29,426 nt of DNA, from positions 107,507 to 136,932 of the forward strand of contig MNCI01013699.1 of assembly GCA_015680685.1 (NCBI GenBank), written 5' to 3'. Source of the stretch: Gnetum montanum (lineage: Eukaryota; Streptophyta; Gnetopsida; Gnetales; Gnetaceae). Below, in pieces: positions 17,813-29,177 of the stretch (positions are counted from its first letter, which is position 1; each line of letters starts with the position of its first letter). The position numbers were made by a program, and so were the translations under genes. Below the pieces are notes generated by a model that saw only the letters and a program-made list of their open reading frames with translations, was not told the origin of the DNA and did no database searches.

Positions 17813-20800
17813 ATGAAAAGCATTCATCACATTATTCTTCAATTGCTTGTTCGACCAAATCCTGCCGTTTTAATTAGGTTATCAGAAGTGGGCACATCAT
17901 TCCATGGCTACCTATTTCGCAATTTCTGTTCATCTGGGAGTTACCGGGATATCATTGACCGATTTGTTGAAACAAAGGAAGTTCAGCCTTCCCTGCCAAG
18001 GCATATCGTTTCAAATTCAGGAATCGTTTGTACCCAGAAGCAGAAGCATGTCCAGACGCTTCTGCAGATATTTGACAACAGATCGGGTGAACAATCAATC
18101 TCCAAAAAATCCATAAGTAATCTTCGGGATGCATTGATGAATCGAGAATGTGAAGTTGGCATTGACAGGGTTTTAGATGAACATTCTTCCGTCGTGAATG
18201 CCCGTGGAAGCTTTGTATTCCTGCTTAAGAAATTGCAGTTGAACCCTGATATAGCTCTTCAGGTATCTCTTCTTTTTCCACGGCATGTTTTTTGGCAGCC
18301 ACTTTGGAACCCTAATTTTTCTACTGTGCTATTTGATCTTGAAATATTCTTGAACATTGCGTGCCCAGGCAAGTAGTGAGTGGCATTCTCTATTTTCCTG
18401 AATTTTGTTACTTATTGCTTTTCGAATTATTTAAAATATTAGGCATTAGATAATGCATGATCACCTGTATGTTTTCAATCTGGAAAAGTCTCAGTCAGTA
18501 TACCTAGAGGTTACTTTTTACAACATAGATTATTAAAAAATAATTGGCACCTGCCAACTCAAAAAAAAAAAAAAAAAAAAAAGCTGATTTTTTNAAAAGC
18601 TGATTATTTGCTGACACACACACACTCTTTCTCTCTGTTTTTTTAATAAATATTATTTTGGATACATTTGCATCTTAATATAATAGTACAGTTAAGAAAG
18701 TACAACGCATAGGAAACACAAAAAATGGAAATGCACACGTATTTATATACATTGACCCTCGCTTGACCTTGAAACCCACCTTAGCAGTCCTAGAAATGAG
18801 ATTTCAAACAACTTTTATAAACGCTCGTTCCAGTTTATACATAGGAACCTGATCTCTGCATTTGGATCATTTGCACAAAATGATCCTTGCAAGTATTCTT
18901 TTTCAATTTTCATATTTGTGCCCGTTTTTGCTGAATAGGTGCTACATCCTGCTCTTGACAAGAGGGCAATAAACCCTCTCCTCTGGTGCAGGGACACCTT
19001 TTCCAATCTCCTTGTTCTTCCCTACTTGTATGTTTTGCAGGTTTCAAGCTCTATGGGGACATCTTGGAGGTCAAGGAGATGTCTTGTCTGGGAGCTGGGA
19101 CTGTGTAGAGACATCTTAAATTCTGAGGAGATGTCTTGGCAGAATTGAGACTTCTTAGAGGAGATGTCTTGCCTTGTGAAAAGATGTCTTGGATTAGACA
19201 TTTCTCAAATTGAGGAGATGTCTTCCCCATGGAGGAGATATCTCCCAAAAATAGCTAACACCCCCATCTGTAACGAAAAGATTTATGCTAAATTAGCTCA
19301 TATGAGCTATGCAATGTGGGATAGGTGACTTAAGTGGTTAGTTCATGATCTCGTTAAGTAAGAGGTTGTCAGTTTTACAGTTAAGGCATGGTTATATTCC
19401 TATATAATTCTTCCCATGTATCCTCCACTGTGGTTTTCTACTTGTTTTGTTCAATTGCAGAGGGCAAAACTTGCTCCATAATTATTTTTAGTTATGCTAA
19501 GAGAACATTGCCATTTGAAGGATAAAGTTAAAAGAAAGATATCATCTCTTTCTCTGTAGTGATCACACTTTAACATGATTCTAGATTTTGGAAAAATAGG
19601 TTTATAATGGATGGTTGTGATAGAACTTTAACTAAGGTCCTATGTTATTTTTGAGATGGAACTAATTTTTTTTCTTCCTTTCAGATCTTCAATTGGAAAC
19701 GAAGTCAGCCTGGTATCATCCTTACCCTGGAAGAGTACTCAAAAGCTATTGCTGTTGCTGGAAAAGCTAAGCACATTAGTTTGGCTATTGAGTTATTTGA
19801 AGAGATGAAGCTGAGAGAAATAGAGATGGGAGCCTCTGCTTACAATGCTTTGATGATTGCATATGTTTGCAATGGGATGAACAAAGAAGCAGTGTCCTTG
19901 TTTGAAAATCTAAAGCAGGAGACAAATTGCTTTCCTACAATAGTCACTTACAATATTCTATTATCAATATATGGGCGTTCTTTGCTTGTAACCCATATGG
20001 AAATGATTTTTGAGGCAATTTGCCTGGAAAATCTTACTCCTACAGTCTATACATATAATATTCTTATTGCTGGCTATTTGACTGCCAGGATGTGGGATAA
20101 AATGGACGAGTCATTGAAAAGTATGAAAGCTAGTTTTATAGAACCAAATATGGAAACATACTCCTTGTTGGCAAGAGGCTATGCTCATTCTGGTAGATTG
20201 AACGAAATGGAAGAGGCTTTTAGTCATTTAGAGGATCGTGAAAACACACTTGACCTGCCTGTACTGTTAGCAATAATACATGCATACTCCAAAAGCAATC
20301 AAACTGACAAAATGATGAAGATTGAACGATTGATTGGGCATATACCCAAAGGACATTACAGACCATGGTTAGATGTTTTATTGATCAGAAATTATGCAAA
20401 TACAGACTCTGTTGAAAAAATGGAAAACTCCATCCGTAAGGCTTTGGAACGGAAGACAGTTATCACAGCAAAAAGTGTGCCACATTCTGTTTCAGCTTGT
20501 TATTTTAGATGCAATGAAGTTGAAAAGCTGGAAATATTTGTTAAACAAGCAGCAGCAGCTGGGTGGCTATTGACCCGTTCATTATATCATTCTAGGATGG
20601 TAATGTATGGACTACAGAATCGTTTGAATGAAATGGAAAATGTTTTTGCAGAAATGGTTGCATCTTCTTCTCTTTGTCCCACAAAGAAAACGTTTTTGAT
20701 TCTATACAAATTTTATTGCATGTTTAATAAAGAAAAGGAGTCAAACTGGACTCTTAAAAGAATGAGGGAGGCAGGATTTTCCCTCCCTGATGATTCCAAA

Positions 20801-20827
20801 AAACGTTGGCTTCAGATATCATATTGA
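17813..20827 (+). CDS. P-class pentatricopeptide-repeat protein, two exons
   Basis: The CDS joins 17813-18262 and 19685-20827, 530 codons in all. The intron is phase 0 with GT at 18263 and AG at 19683-19684 after a pyrimidine tract, and the frame is continuous across it (..DIALQ/IFNWKRSQPG..). PPR proteins bind organellar RNA through tandem 35-residue helical hairpins and act in splicing, stability or editing. The start is rich in hydrophobic residues, Arg and Ser, with RNFCSS near residue 45, which suits a mitochondrial presequence. Repeats are clear from about residue 164: SAYNALMIAYV (201), VTYNILLSIYG (237), VYTYNILIAGYL (271), METYSLLARGYA (306), and further degenerate ones to near the C-terminus. 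No E, DYW or SMR domain is seen. The gene has no stops or frameshifts and appears functional. The exact orthologue is not identified. Confidence 0.88.
18561..18641. repeat. A-run, ambiguous base and CA microsatellite
   Basis: Twenty-two A residues (18561-18582) are followed by N at 18594 between two copies of AAGCTGATT, then ACACACACAC at 18616. The A run probably caused the uncertain base call. Confidence 0.8.
18771..19257. repeat. Dispersed repeat R2, copy 2 (in PPR intron)
   Basis: This copy is homologous to 6249-6735 with moderate divergence, including the array of GGAGATGTCTTG-like units (19069-19225). The match breaks off at AAATAGCTAACA, where R3 begins at once. Confidence 0.75.
19258..19425. 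repeat. Dispersed repeat R3, copy 2 (in PPR intron)
   Basis: This copy matches 7803-7965 closely (CAATGTGGGATAGGTGACTT is identical). In the first locus about 1.07 kb separates R2 from R3; here they are joined directly. Confidence 0.75.
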
Positions 20828-22990
20828 TCTGTGGACGATAGACCAATTTAAAGCTAATCCATATGTACACAATTTGTTTTTAACAGCTACGAGGGATTCA
20901 TGGAATTGATTCTCCGTGTCCATGATATAACAATTACAAAGTCCGTGTCTTCGATGTCAGAGATTTAAGTCTGCAATTCTGAAAAATGAGTCTTAATTCT
21001 GCTGTCAAGTGCAACGAATGAGCAGCTTTTACATCGAAATTGTTTGATTCACTGCATTCATCATTGGTAATGGTCCAGTATCCATGTCTCGGAGTTGATG
21101 AATTTTGCTATTTAATTGTATCACAAGATAAAAATTGTTTATTCTGTGAAAATCTATTTTTACAGGCGGGCTGAATTGACTAGAAAGTCATTGAAGCTGC
21201 CCGTGCTTTAGGAATATGATAAATTGAATCATCCTTTAGAATCTAATTGATAAATGAATCACTACAATGCTTTTTAGAATATTATTCTTTGTAATTCATA
21301 TATTCTTCTTTCACTTGGTACTTGTATCCTTCCAAGAACATGGCTTCAAAGAAGTACCAGCTGCATATCTCAAATAAGCAGCAGCAACTGACTCTTGTTT
21401 ACCTACCCATTGGCCATGGCCTTTCTAAGCTGCTTCTGCAACGATCCAAATAGGTTGTGCAGGTATGATCCGTTCATTACTGGTTGACGGATCCTATGTT
21501 ATGCCTTCAACCAGTGGCCTCTGCCACCAGAGATTAGTTGGTGTTCTCATCTTAGCGGGACACAGAATATCCCATGACCTTGGACAAGAAAACCTATTGT
21601 TTGGAGCCTTTGCAGAGGTTGGGTATTTTGCATTATTAATCATTGCAAAGATTGAAGCGTGACTTATAATGCATGAATGAAAAGTAGGTATGCTGTTTCT
21701 TTTCCGCAATAATAATCAGAGAAGTGTGACTATTATTGCTAGAAGGGCCATAGCTATAACATGCATTGCTGGTTTTCTTCTGTCAAATACATTTAACATG
21801 TAACTGACTCTGCCTCTCAGTTTTGTTTTCTGAACTTTGACGGTATCAATTCATCGGTTTCATGAGGTTTGCAAACGTTGTTCTTGAGCATGAGCTTAAT
21901 TGCAAAGATCCAGTTGGTCACGCAGGTAATATTAATAGACTACTGGTAGCTTAGTTAACCAGCGTAGATGTTTCTACTTACGAAAGAGAGATCTTGCTGT
22001 ACCTGGTAGTTTAATGTTCACAACCATGATTATGTTCATGTTTTAAACTTTAACATAAATTATAAGTTACAATTAATTTTGTATGTTTATGTCGTTTCAT
22101 TTAAAAGTTTTTTGACAGGATAATAAGTTAAAATGAAGATGAATATGTCAAGAGGTATAATTCATTTAGTTAGAGCTTGTGGATTGTGATTATGCAAGTT
22201 CACAAGTTCAATTACAGGGAAGCAATGCTGAGACACTTGCTATGTTTTACAATGATGCAGTACTGTGGGCCTGTTTTACAATGATAAATGCCGAGTATTT
22301 GGACTGTTTTAGAACTTAATCTCATTTGATAAATTTAAGATATAGTGGAGCCCGATGCTGTCTTCACTGGGTCCTTTCTTCCGTGGATTGTCCTAATGGG
22401 TTCCTTTCATCGTCATATATTTCATGATGTAAACACATGCCATGCTAAGTCATGCTATGACCTGTTTGTCACGCTTTAGGAAAAACAGGCAAGGAACGAT
22501 GTAATTTGCTCCCATTTGTATGAGAAATGCAATAGAAAATAATCTGTCTCTTAACCGGAAATAGTGATATTTTCAAGTAATTATTCTCCTGCTTGTACAG
22601 ATTTATTATGACTTATAATTCATATAAGAGATTGAGAAAATAATTCAGAATAAGCGTTTTCAATCACCATCTTGGTGGTAGTTCCACTCTGCTCCAAAGT
22701 AAGATTTTCTATTCAACGGATTCAAGGAATTTATTTCAAAGTTTATGAACAGCGAAAATTAGTTTCAGTTTTGATACTGAGGTGCTACGAATTCAAGAAG
22801 ATCAATGAGCACTGGGATCAATTGAACAAAACTTGCGGTAATCAATGAAGTAAATTGATTGAAAACCACCATGAAACTTGCACCGACGAAGTCTAATGAC
22901 AATAATACAGAACACAAATGTAGAGAATTCATAAGCTCGTATGTGAAGAATATAAATACAATTACAATTTGGTGAGACATGAGCATCCAC
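20828..22990 (+). other. Downstream region of the PPR gene
   Basis: This low-copy-looking sequence follows the PPR stop and probably includes its 3' UTR. I see no convincing polyadenylation signal. Short open frames near 21465-21709 exist on both strands and are unsupported. Confidence 0.4.
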
Positions 22991-22997
22991 AATTTCA

Positions 22998-23240
22998 ATT
23001 ACTAAGAAAAACAAGAATGAAGAGGCATCATCATTATTCCACTTGGTCAGAACCAAAACTAATTTTTTGAGCAACCATTTCACATCAAGGAAGTGTTAAT
23101 TATCAAGAAAATCACATCAAGGAAGTGTTAATTATCAAGAAAAACAAGAATGGAGAGGCACCATCATTATCTCACTTGGTCAAAACCAAAATGAATTTCT
23201 TGAGTAACCATTTCACATTAAAGAAGTGTATTGATCTTTG
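22998..23240. repeat. Nested tandem duplication
   Basis: A unit starting ACAAGAATG at 23011 recurs at 23144 (period 133), with the following about 90 bases conserved (GAGGCATCATCATTAT versus GAGGCACCATCATTAT). Inside it a 32-base unit beginning CACATCAAGGAAGTG occurs at 23081 and 23113. Confidence 0.8.
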
Positions 23241-23885
23241 AGTGGCAAAATACATTGGTGATTGTTGTCTTCTGTTTTTCCACTTGTAACAAAAAAAGCA
23301 CATACTAAGAATTCGATTTGTTTGAAAACATAATCAAGTTTTTCTTTAATTAAGCATAACATACTAGTAAAGGCATAACATGGGATGACATGTATGTATG
23401 TGTGGCCTATAGAGTTGTTATTTATTTATTATATAAAGAATTATTTATTAAGGGATTTTTTTATGATTTTAAATATATAGAAATTTGCGCAATTAATAAA
23501 AGTTTGAGTAATATATATATTTTATAAATTAGAGGTTCAATTCTAATGGATTATTGTTGAAATATATAAAGCATTCTAAAAGAAAATAGTTGAAATTGTT
23601 TTGGTCCAATAGATTTATATGTTTAATAGTTTTTAGTTTAATAGTCTTTAAAGAAAGGATTTTTTAAAAGAATTCTAAATCATCAAATATGATAAAGATG
23701 AAATATTTTTTTTTAATATTAATTTATTCAAGTTGTTAAGCATTAATTTTTGTTTTGCAAGTGCATCAACATTACAATCAACAAAGTTGAAAAAAGCTTT
23801 TAAATTAAAAGAAATGAAGATTATAAGTGTGGGTGTGTTGATGGTTATTAAATAGTATAAATAGTGGGGGAAGGGGAAAATAATT
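23241..23885. other. AT-rich intergenic DNA
   Basis: No gene or repeat homologous to other parts of the window is seen. Long AT runs dominate. Confidence 0.5.
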
Positions 23886-23897
23886 GTAATATAATAT

Positions 23898-24010
23898 AGG
23901 TATAACCTAAGATATATAACTTAGCATTGCCCACCAAAATCAAACCTATGACTTTGACTTGGAACTTTCAAATCAAGAGTCTTTACTACTAGGCTAACAC
24001 CTCAATGTTC
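23898..24010 (-). repeat. Single arm of the tRNA-like repeat
   Basis: This stretch resembles one arm of the 7472-7808 foldback (AGCATTGCC..., CAAATCAAGAGTCTTTACTA, GGCTAACACCTCA). The A box is kept on the minus strand as TAGCCTAGTAG; the B box is degraded. Confidence 0.55.
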
Positions 24011-24157
24011 AAAAAGTATAAATAATGATAAAGAAAAAGTAATAATTCAAGGTCAAAAAGTCACTATGAACAATTCTACTGCCTAGGGTTAATGCTCCAA
24101 TCACATGTTGAAATTGACAACTCAATCCAATTGGGTGAGGGATGAAGGAAGGTGGGG

Positions 24158-24404
24158 GAGGGTGTTGAAACCAAAACATTTTTTAAAATAATATTTACCT
24201 TAAGACATATACATAAATTAGAACTTTATAACTTAATATTACTGATTAGAATCAAACCCATAATTAGGAGCTTCCAAATCAAGAGTCTTATTACTATGTC
24301 AATACCTCATTGTTATTTGTTTATAATTATTATAATATATCTTGTTGGATATATGTCTTAAGATGTGCCTATAATTAAATTATTTTAGGTTCTAACTCCC
24401 CCTC
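24158..24404. repeat. Second foldback element, right arm deleted
   Basis: The ends are GAGGGTGTTGAAACC and its approximate complement GGTTCTAACTCCCCCTC. The left arm keeps the tRNA-like module (24235-24315), while the right arm keeps only its outer 60 bases. R3-like sequence follows, as at 7809. Confidence 0.55.
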
Positions 24405-24775
24405 CTAATTGACTACCTAGGCCAATGAGAGATGACTCAATTGGTTATCTCATTGTTAAGTATTTGTACTATTTTACGTTTAAGTCACACTTAAGGCATC
24501 TTCATATTTTACTAAGTTGGAGTGAGGTTAGAGGAAGTTTTATTTAATGATACCTTCAACTTCAAAAATATTTTCTTTACTTTTAGAGTTGCTTCTTTCT
24601 CCTTCTTTTTTATGCCATTTGGAAATTTTAATGTAATATGGTTTATCTTTAAAATTCTTTAACTAATGATCTCCCTTTGTTTGCTCCATGTGACATCATT
24701 CAACAACTCATGATTTAATTGCAACCTTGAATGTATCTCTTTTCAATTTTTTTCTTTTTATTTATAGGAAGCTAA
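24405..24775. other. R3-like tail and flank
   Basis: The first 100 bases resemble R3 (GATGACTCAATTGGTTATCTC; CACTTAAGGCAT). The remainder up to the decayed LTR at 24776 is AT-rich with no gene. Confidence 0.4.
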
Positions 24776-25625
24776 TGAATCATCAATAAGACAAGTTGCG
24801 TTAATGCATACCCATTGTTGTAGCTCCATCGACGTATCCCTATCGATGCATGCTATGATACGTTGATACAAATACATTGATGCTGATGCAGTGACTTCCT
24901 ATATAATTGTGCACACCCGTTGCATTTATCACACTTTATGGTCTTAGCCTTAGCCAAATTTTTGCAGTTTTCTTCTACAAAAGTTAGAATATTTTCCTTC
25001 TAAGTGCCCGCAATGTGGATTTAAGAGATTGTATGGCCCCTTTTTTGAGTGCATATATACTTGGACACATTTTCATGGATGGTAATAAAATCAAGATTTC
25101 TTCTATCCATTGCAATACTTAGATTAGCGTAATTCTACTTTTCAGCACTTTACTATGTATGCAATTTACATTGTTGTTCTTAAGGTATTAATGTTATCGT
25201 TCATAAGCACATGAGTATGACCACTTCAAGCATAACATATTAATGCTTAGTAATCCTAGTAGTGAATACTTGGTACACCCAGTAGTAGACACTCAGTAAC
25301 TTAGTAGCATTAGTATAGGTTCAAGATGTGTACGACAAGTGGAAATAGATACTCTACATTAGGCTAGTTAGATAATGAAGTAGTTAATTAATTCAATTAT
25401 TAAATTTTTATTCATTTGACCATTTAGCAATCAAGATATAAAATTATAAAAATAGATATCTTATGCCTCAACCACACTTGATCGTATGCATAGACTAACA
25501 CAAGTGTGGATTGAGAAGATAACGACTTACAACTATGTAATTCACTGTTCATGAAATTTGACTAGATCATGTGTGAATGCTTGTGATTCGTATGGTTGGA
25601 CATAGAGATTACCTACCGCTCATCA
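24776..25625 (+). repeat. Decayed 5' LTR of copy F
   Basis: This is the same LTR family in the opposite orientation. Blocks such as GGTTCAAGATGTG, TAATCCTAGTAGTG and GTATGGTTGGAC... ending CTCATCA (25619-25625) match the reverse complement of LTR B. A TATA-like CCTATATAATTG sits at about 24898. The left boundary is approximate. Confidence 0.65.
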
Positions 25626-25644
25626 TTAGAATCATTATTGAGCA
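25626..25644 (+). other. Degraded primer-binding site (copy F)
   Basis: TTAGAATCATTATTGAGCA aligns to the family's primer-binding site, with nine differences from copy B, seven of them transitions. It is recognisable only by its position at the LTR end. Confidence 0.45.
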
Positions 25645-25788
25645 CTTAGTTTAACTAAGTGCACTATGTAATTTTAAATAGTGAATCCAAATAAAATCGT
25701 TGCAAGAAAAATATAACAAGTTATCCTTTGATCAAAATACTAATAATAATAGTATTATACTAAGGTACACTTTATAAAAGTTACTAAG

Positions 25789-26473
25789 ATGGCTTCTTCT
25801 TGCAGGAATAAATCTCCACCACATGTAGATGATTCCAATCAATAGCAAGATAGGACTATTGGTGAAAAGCCTCAACAAATGAGGGAAGATTATGCCTATC
25901 CAGATCCCTACTATTTGGATTTCACTTTTATCCTTCATCAAGATGAGTAGTTATGCTAGAGGGATATGAAAGGCAATGTTGTGTTATCTCCCAATCGATT
26001 TGTTCCTACCATGCTCATGGCCCAATTCATAAGGTTAGACATTAAATCAGCAAGGCTAGAGTATGAGGCAACAGATCATGCCTCTAGAGACTATTAGCCC
26101 ATAAAAGCATAACTCAAGAAAGATAGATGCATGGAGCCACACTATGAAGCCTCCAAGGGCAAGAGGGTCTCGACACCATTGTTTTCATAATCACAGAAAG
26201 AGAACCTTGATTTTGTCTCAAGACTCTCTCAATATACATATTCTCCTCCTTCTATTGAGGATGATACCCTTCACCAAAGGTTGTAATCAACCTTGGAGAA
26301 TACTCAAGGTAAGGGAAGAAAAAGTTCAAGGTCCAAAGAACATCAAAGCAAAGATCTCATAGTTGTTCTTCCAAGGAAAAAGAAAAAGACAAAGATAAGA
26401 ACAAAGAACAAGCAAAGGATCATAGGATAAAGACTAATAGGCACTGTTCTCCTAGTCCACCACCTTCACCATC
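25789..26473 (+). pseudogene. Decayed gag of copy F, interrupted by element E
   Basis: From the ATG at 25789 the frame encodes a Gag N-terminus like that of copy A, with YYLDFTFILHQDE near residues 42-54 and a Ser/Pro-rich stretch (SPSPPPSPS) at the end. Several stops and one apparent frameshift near 26350 make it non-functional. Homology stops exactly where LTR E begins at 26474, in the middle of the Ser/Pro linker. Confidence 0.7.
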
Positions 26474-27337
26474 TGATGAATGGTGAGGTACCCTTACACT
26501 TAACCATACGAATATGAGCATTTCACACACGATCCGGTCGAACTCCGTAGATCGGCTAGTTGTGGTATCTAGACAGTTACTCATACTCATAGGTTGCAGT
26601 TCACTGTCTTTCCACCTAGACTAGTATTAGCTTTGTCACGTATGATTTAGTCCAAAGTGAGGTGTATGATGTGTTTCTAACCTAATGCTACTCCTGAGTA
26701 TAATGGAAAATAATATTAACTAAGCTAAGAGAGAGAGGATGAGAGAGAATCTAAGCTAGCCTAATTGCGATGAGCATCCATTCCTCAATCATCCATACAC
26801 ATCTTGAACCTCATGCACGACTACCACTAGGATTACCAAGCGCAGATCCTAGGTATGCTACTAGGTTGCCAAGTAGTCACACTTAAATGCTCGTGATCAA
26901 GTCGTACTCATTCTGCGTTTAATAAGAGTTCAGGGTAAAGAGATGTTAACTATGAAAGCAATAAATAATAATAAAAATTAAATAATTAAACTAAGTGAAT
27001 GTTGCAATGATGAAGTAATCTCGATCTTTATTTCCAGTCATGTGCGTGTCCAAGTATGTCACACTTGAATAAGAATGATGTACAATTACAATCACCACAC
27101 TGTGGGCATGCATTGAGAAATAATTCTAACTCTAAGAAGGAAAAAATGCAAGAGTTTAGGTAAGGAACTAAGAACCAAGTCCTAGAACAAGGAAAGTCAC
27201 ATCTTATTTATAGAAATTGAGGTAGGCTGCAATATCGCGTACACGATATCATGTAGCTGCGATATCATGACTGCTGTAATATCATGGCTGCGGTATCATG
27301 GCTGTGATATTACAGCCAAAAAATTCATGACTCATCA
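26474..27337 (-). repeat. 3' LTR of element E
   Basis: This 864-bp LTR is bounded by TGATGA and TCATCA. It is closest to the CD LTRs (shared GGTTAGAAAC-type and CTAGTATTAGCTTTGTCACG blocks). Confidence 0.8.
27203..27312 (-). promoter_or_regulatory. LTR E promoter: TATA-like box and ATATC cluster
   Basis: CTATAAATAAGAT (plus 27201-27213, reversed) is preceded on the minus strand by two GATATC sites and several near copies (CAATATCG, TAATATCA, GATATT) between 27229 and 27310. Confidence 0.55.
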
Positions 27338-27520
27338 TAGCCCCACGACTGAATGAAAACTCATTCTCGAGTTAAAGTGAGAACAAGCTCCATTGATTAC
27401 ACAGTGGATAGGTATGGGATTATTGACTAACTAGAATGGATTCATGCCGCAGTGTGGAGTCAGAACAAAATTGAGACACAACACAAAAGAAAATTCTATG
27501 ATTACAAAATTGGATGGAAC

Positions 27521-28288
27521 TCATGTAGTTCCTAGTGGCGGTGGCTCCTCCATGGACGTCTTTCTCTTTTCTTGTGCTCTAGGTCTTAGGATTTGATGGC
27601 GTTGAAGTATGGCCTGGAGTTTCTCCTCTTGTAAGGCCTTGAGTGCCTTGGTGTGCGTGTAAGTTTGGGCTTGTGACATAGAGGCATCCCAATCAGCCTT
27701 CTCTTTTTCTTCCGCCACCCTTTTATTCTCTGTCAATAGTTTATTAAGTTGCTCAGTTCTGAAAGTGTCCAGCTGGTTCTGAGCAACCTTTGGCCCTATA
27801 TTCAGAAGGTTTAATACTTCCGAAATGGCTTGAATAGAGAAATCAACAGTCACACCACAATTGTTAACCGTGGTGCCTTCTTCTTTATTATGCCAAAATT
27901 GGTACGTTTTCCCTAAGTACTAGGCACCGCTTTCAAAGAGGGTAGGCCATAATGGAGACCCTTTGAGGTGATCCCTAATGGCCTCCAGAGCAAATTCTAT
28001 GAAAGGTTCAAAGTTTAATTCCATGATCACTACAGTGAATATGGACCTTTCATGGATGGTCTAAACACAATCCTAGGGCAATGTGAGATATCGTCCCTAT
28101 TCAGATGCTGTTGTAGCTCCTCCTTCTGCTTGCCTTGATTGTACAGTAGCAGGGTCTTCTTGGTGGATACTAAATGATTGTTCCTCCTACTCTGCATGTT
28201 GTTCGGCAAGAACTTGTCCTTCACCTCTCCTATGTCATTTGATTGCACCTTGAGCAGGACCTTCCTGTTGTCCGTGTTTTGGGGCCAT
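27521..28288 (-). pseudogene. ORF2 of element E, internally deleted in frame
   Basis: The frame starts at the ATG at 28288 (MAPKHGQQEG) and ends at TGA 27521-27523, 256 codons with the stop. It has the same start and end as ORF2 of CD but lacks about 1.2 kb (CD 10335-11525) and about 0.9 kb (CD 9270-10175). Both deletions keep the frame. About six in-frame stops lie in the first half; the last 110 codons are open and contain the coiled-coil part (LNKLLTENKRVAEEKEKADW). Most of the domain that resembles a plant transposon protein is gone. Confidence 0.65.
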
Positions 28289-28319
28289 CTGCAATCACAC
28301 AGGGCCAATCATTAGTAAG
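28289..28319 (-). promoter_or_regulatory. Predicted branch point and splice acceptor before ORF2 of E
   Basis: On the minus strand CTTACTAAT precedes GTGTGATTGCAG, which abuts the ATG at 28288. It is the counterpart of 12030-12060. Confidence 0.5.
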
Positions 28320-29177
28320 GTTGTTTTCGAAGTTAATTTATACCTTACTGCTTACCTTAATTAATTTATTTTATCACCATGTGATGTTTTCTGAAAGATT
28401 ATAATAGTGAGTCCTTTTTACTTAGGTGGTTTCCAAATTAGTTTCCCGGTATAACTAAGGGGATGAAATTATTTTTGGCACATTTATCCTTAATGTTAGA
28501 ACTAATTATCATTGATAATGTCCTTTGGGCGATGATAAATTTCAAAAAAGTTATACACTCTTTGGCATGTGTCCCTTCCCCACGACTAAGTGGAACACTC
28601 CAGGTTCAAGTAGGTTCAGACGGAATGAAAATCAGAGTACCAGCAAGTGAGATATAGGTATAAAAGCAAGGGTTTCACAATTGCAAGTCGTAGAGAAAAA
28701 TTTGAAAAACTCTCCTGCGTGAATAGTGGAAAATGATGGTAAGTGTTACGGGGGGTGTCACGTATATATATTTTCATCGAAGTTAGGGCACTTAGAGAAT
28801 GTACCGAATTTTTAATATTTTTTTTTTGAAATTAAACGATGTAAACTAAGGACATATGGACGATTGTTAAAGGGTTCCAGGGTAATTCAACTAGTTCTGA
28901 AGGTATGAAAATTATGATGGTCTGGAATTTATCAATAAGGACCTTGGATTGTAGAGAAAAAGGCTATGTGATGGTTCATAGGAACGTTGAATCGGAGGAA
29001 TAGTAATAAGGAAAAGAAAATCATTGGCAATATGCTAAGGGTAATAAATGGTATGTGGAAGATGGGTCATGAGTGCAAATTACAAAAATTACGCAAGTGG
29101 TTCCTCCCCAAAGTAGGTTCCAACCTTTAATGCCCTTGCGTAACCACACTTAAAAGTGTCTGTGGGCACTCGAAACG
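28320..29177. other. Internal spacer of element E
   Basis: This is homologous to 12061-12957 of CD. It holds the TATA-like run at 28762-28770 and no supported gene. A 64-codon plus-strand frame at 28463 is treated as chance. Confidence 0.5.

Larger units (their letters stand above)
18263..19684 (+). other. Intron of the PPR gene
   Basis: The intron is 1,422 bp and begins GTATCT and ends TTTCTTCCTTTCAG. It contains a 22-base A run, an ambiguous base, a short CA repeat and the R2/R3 repeat. The rest (18263-18560, 18640-18770 and 19426-19684) shows nothing recognisable. Confidence 0.85.

Noticed and set aside
18561-18582. A-run as the tail of a processed retrocopy
   Set aside because: No gene-like sequence precedes it and no target duplication is seen; it is more likely a homopolymer near an ambiguous call.
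21465-21709. Overlapping short frames on both strands downstream of the PPR gene
   Set aside because: No family resemblance, no second copy and no gene signals.
22765-23083. Two minus-strand hydrophobic frames
   Set aside because: They cover AT-rich DNA and the tandem duplication and have no supporting motif.
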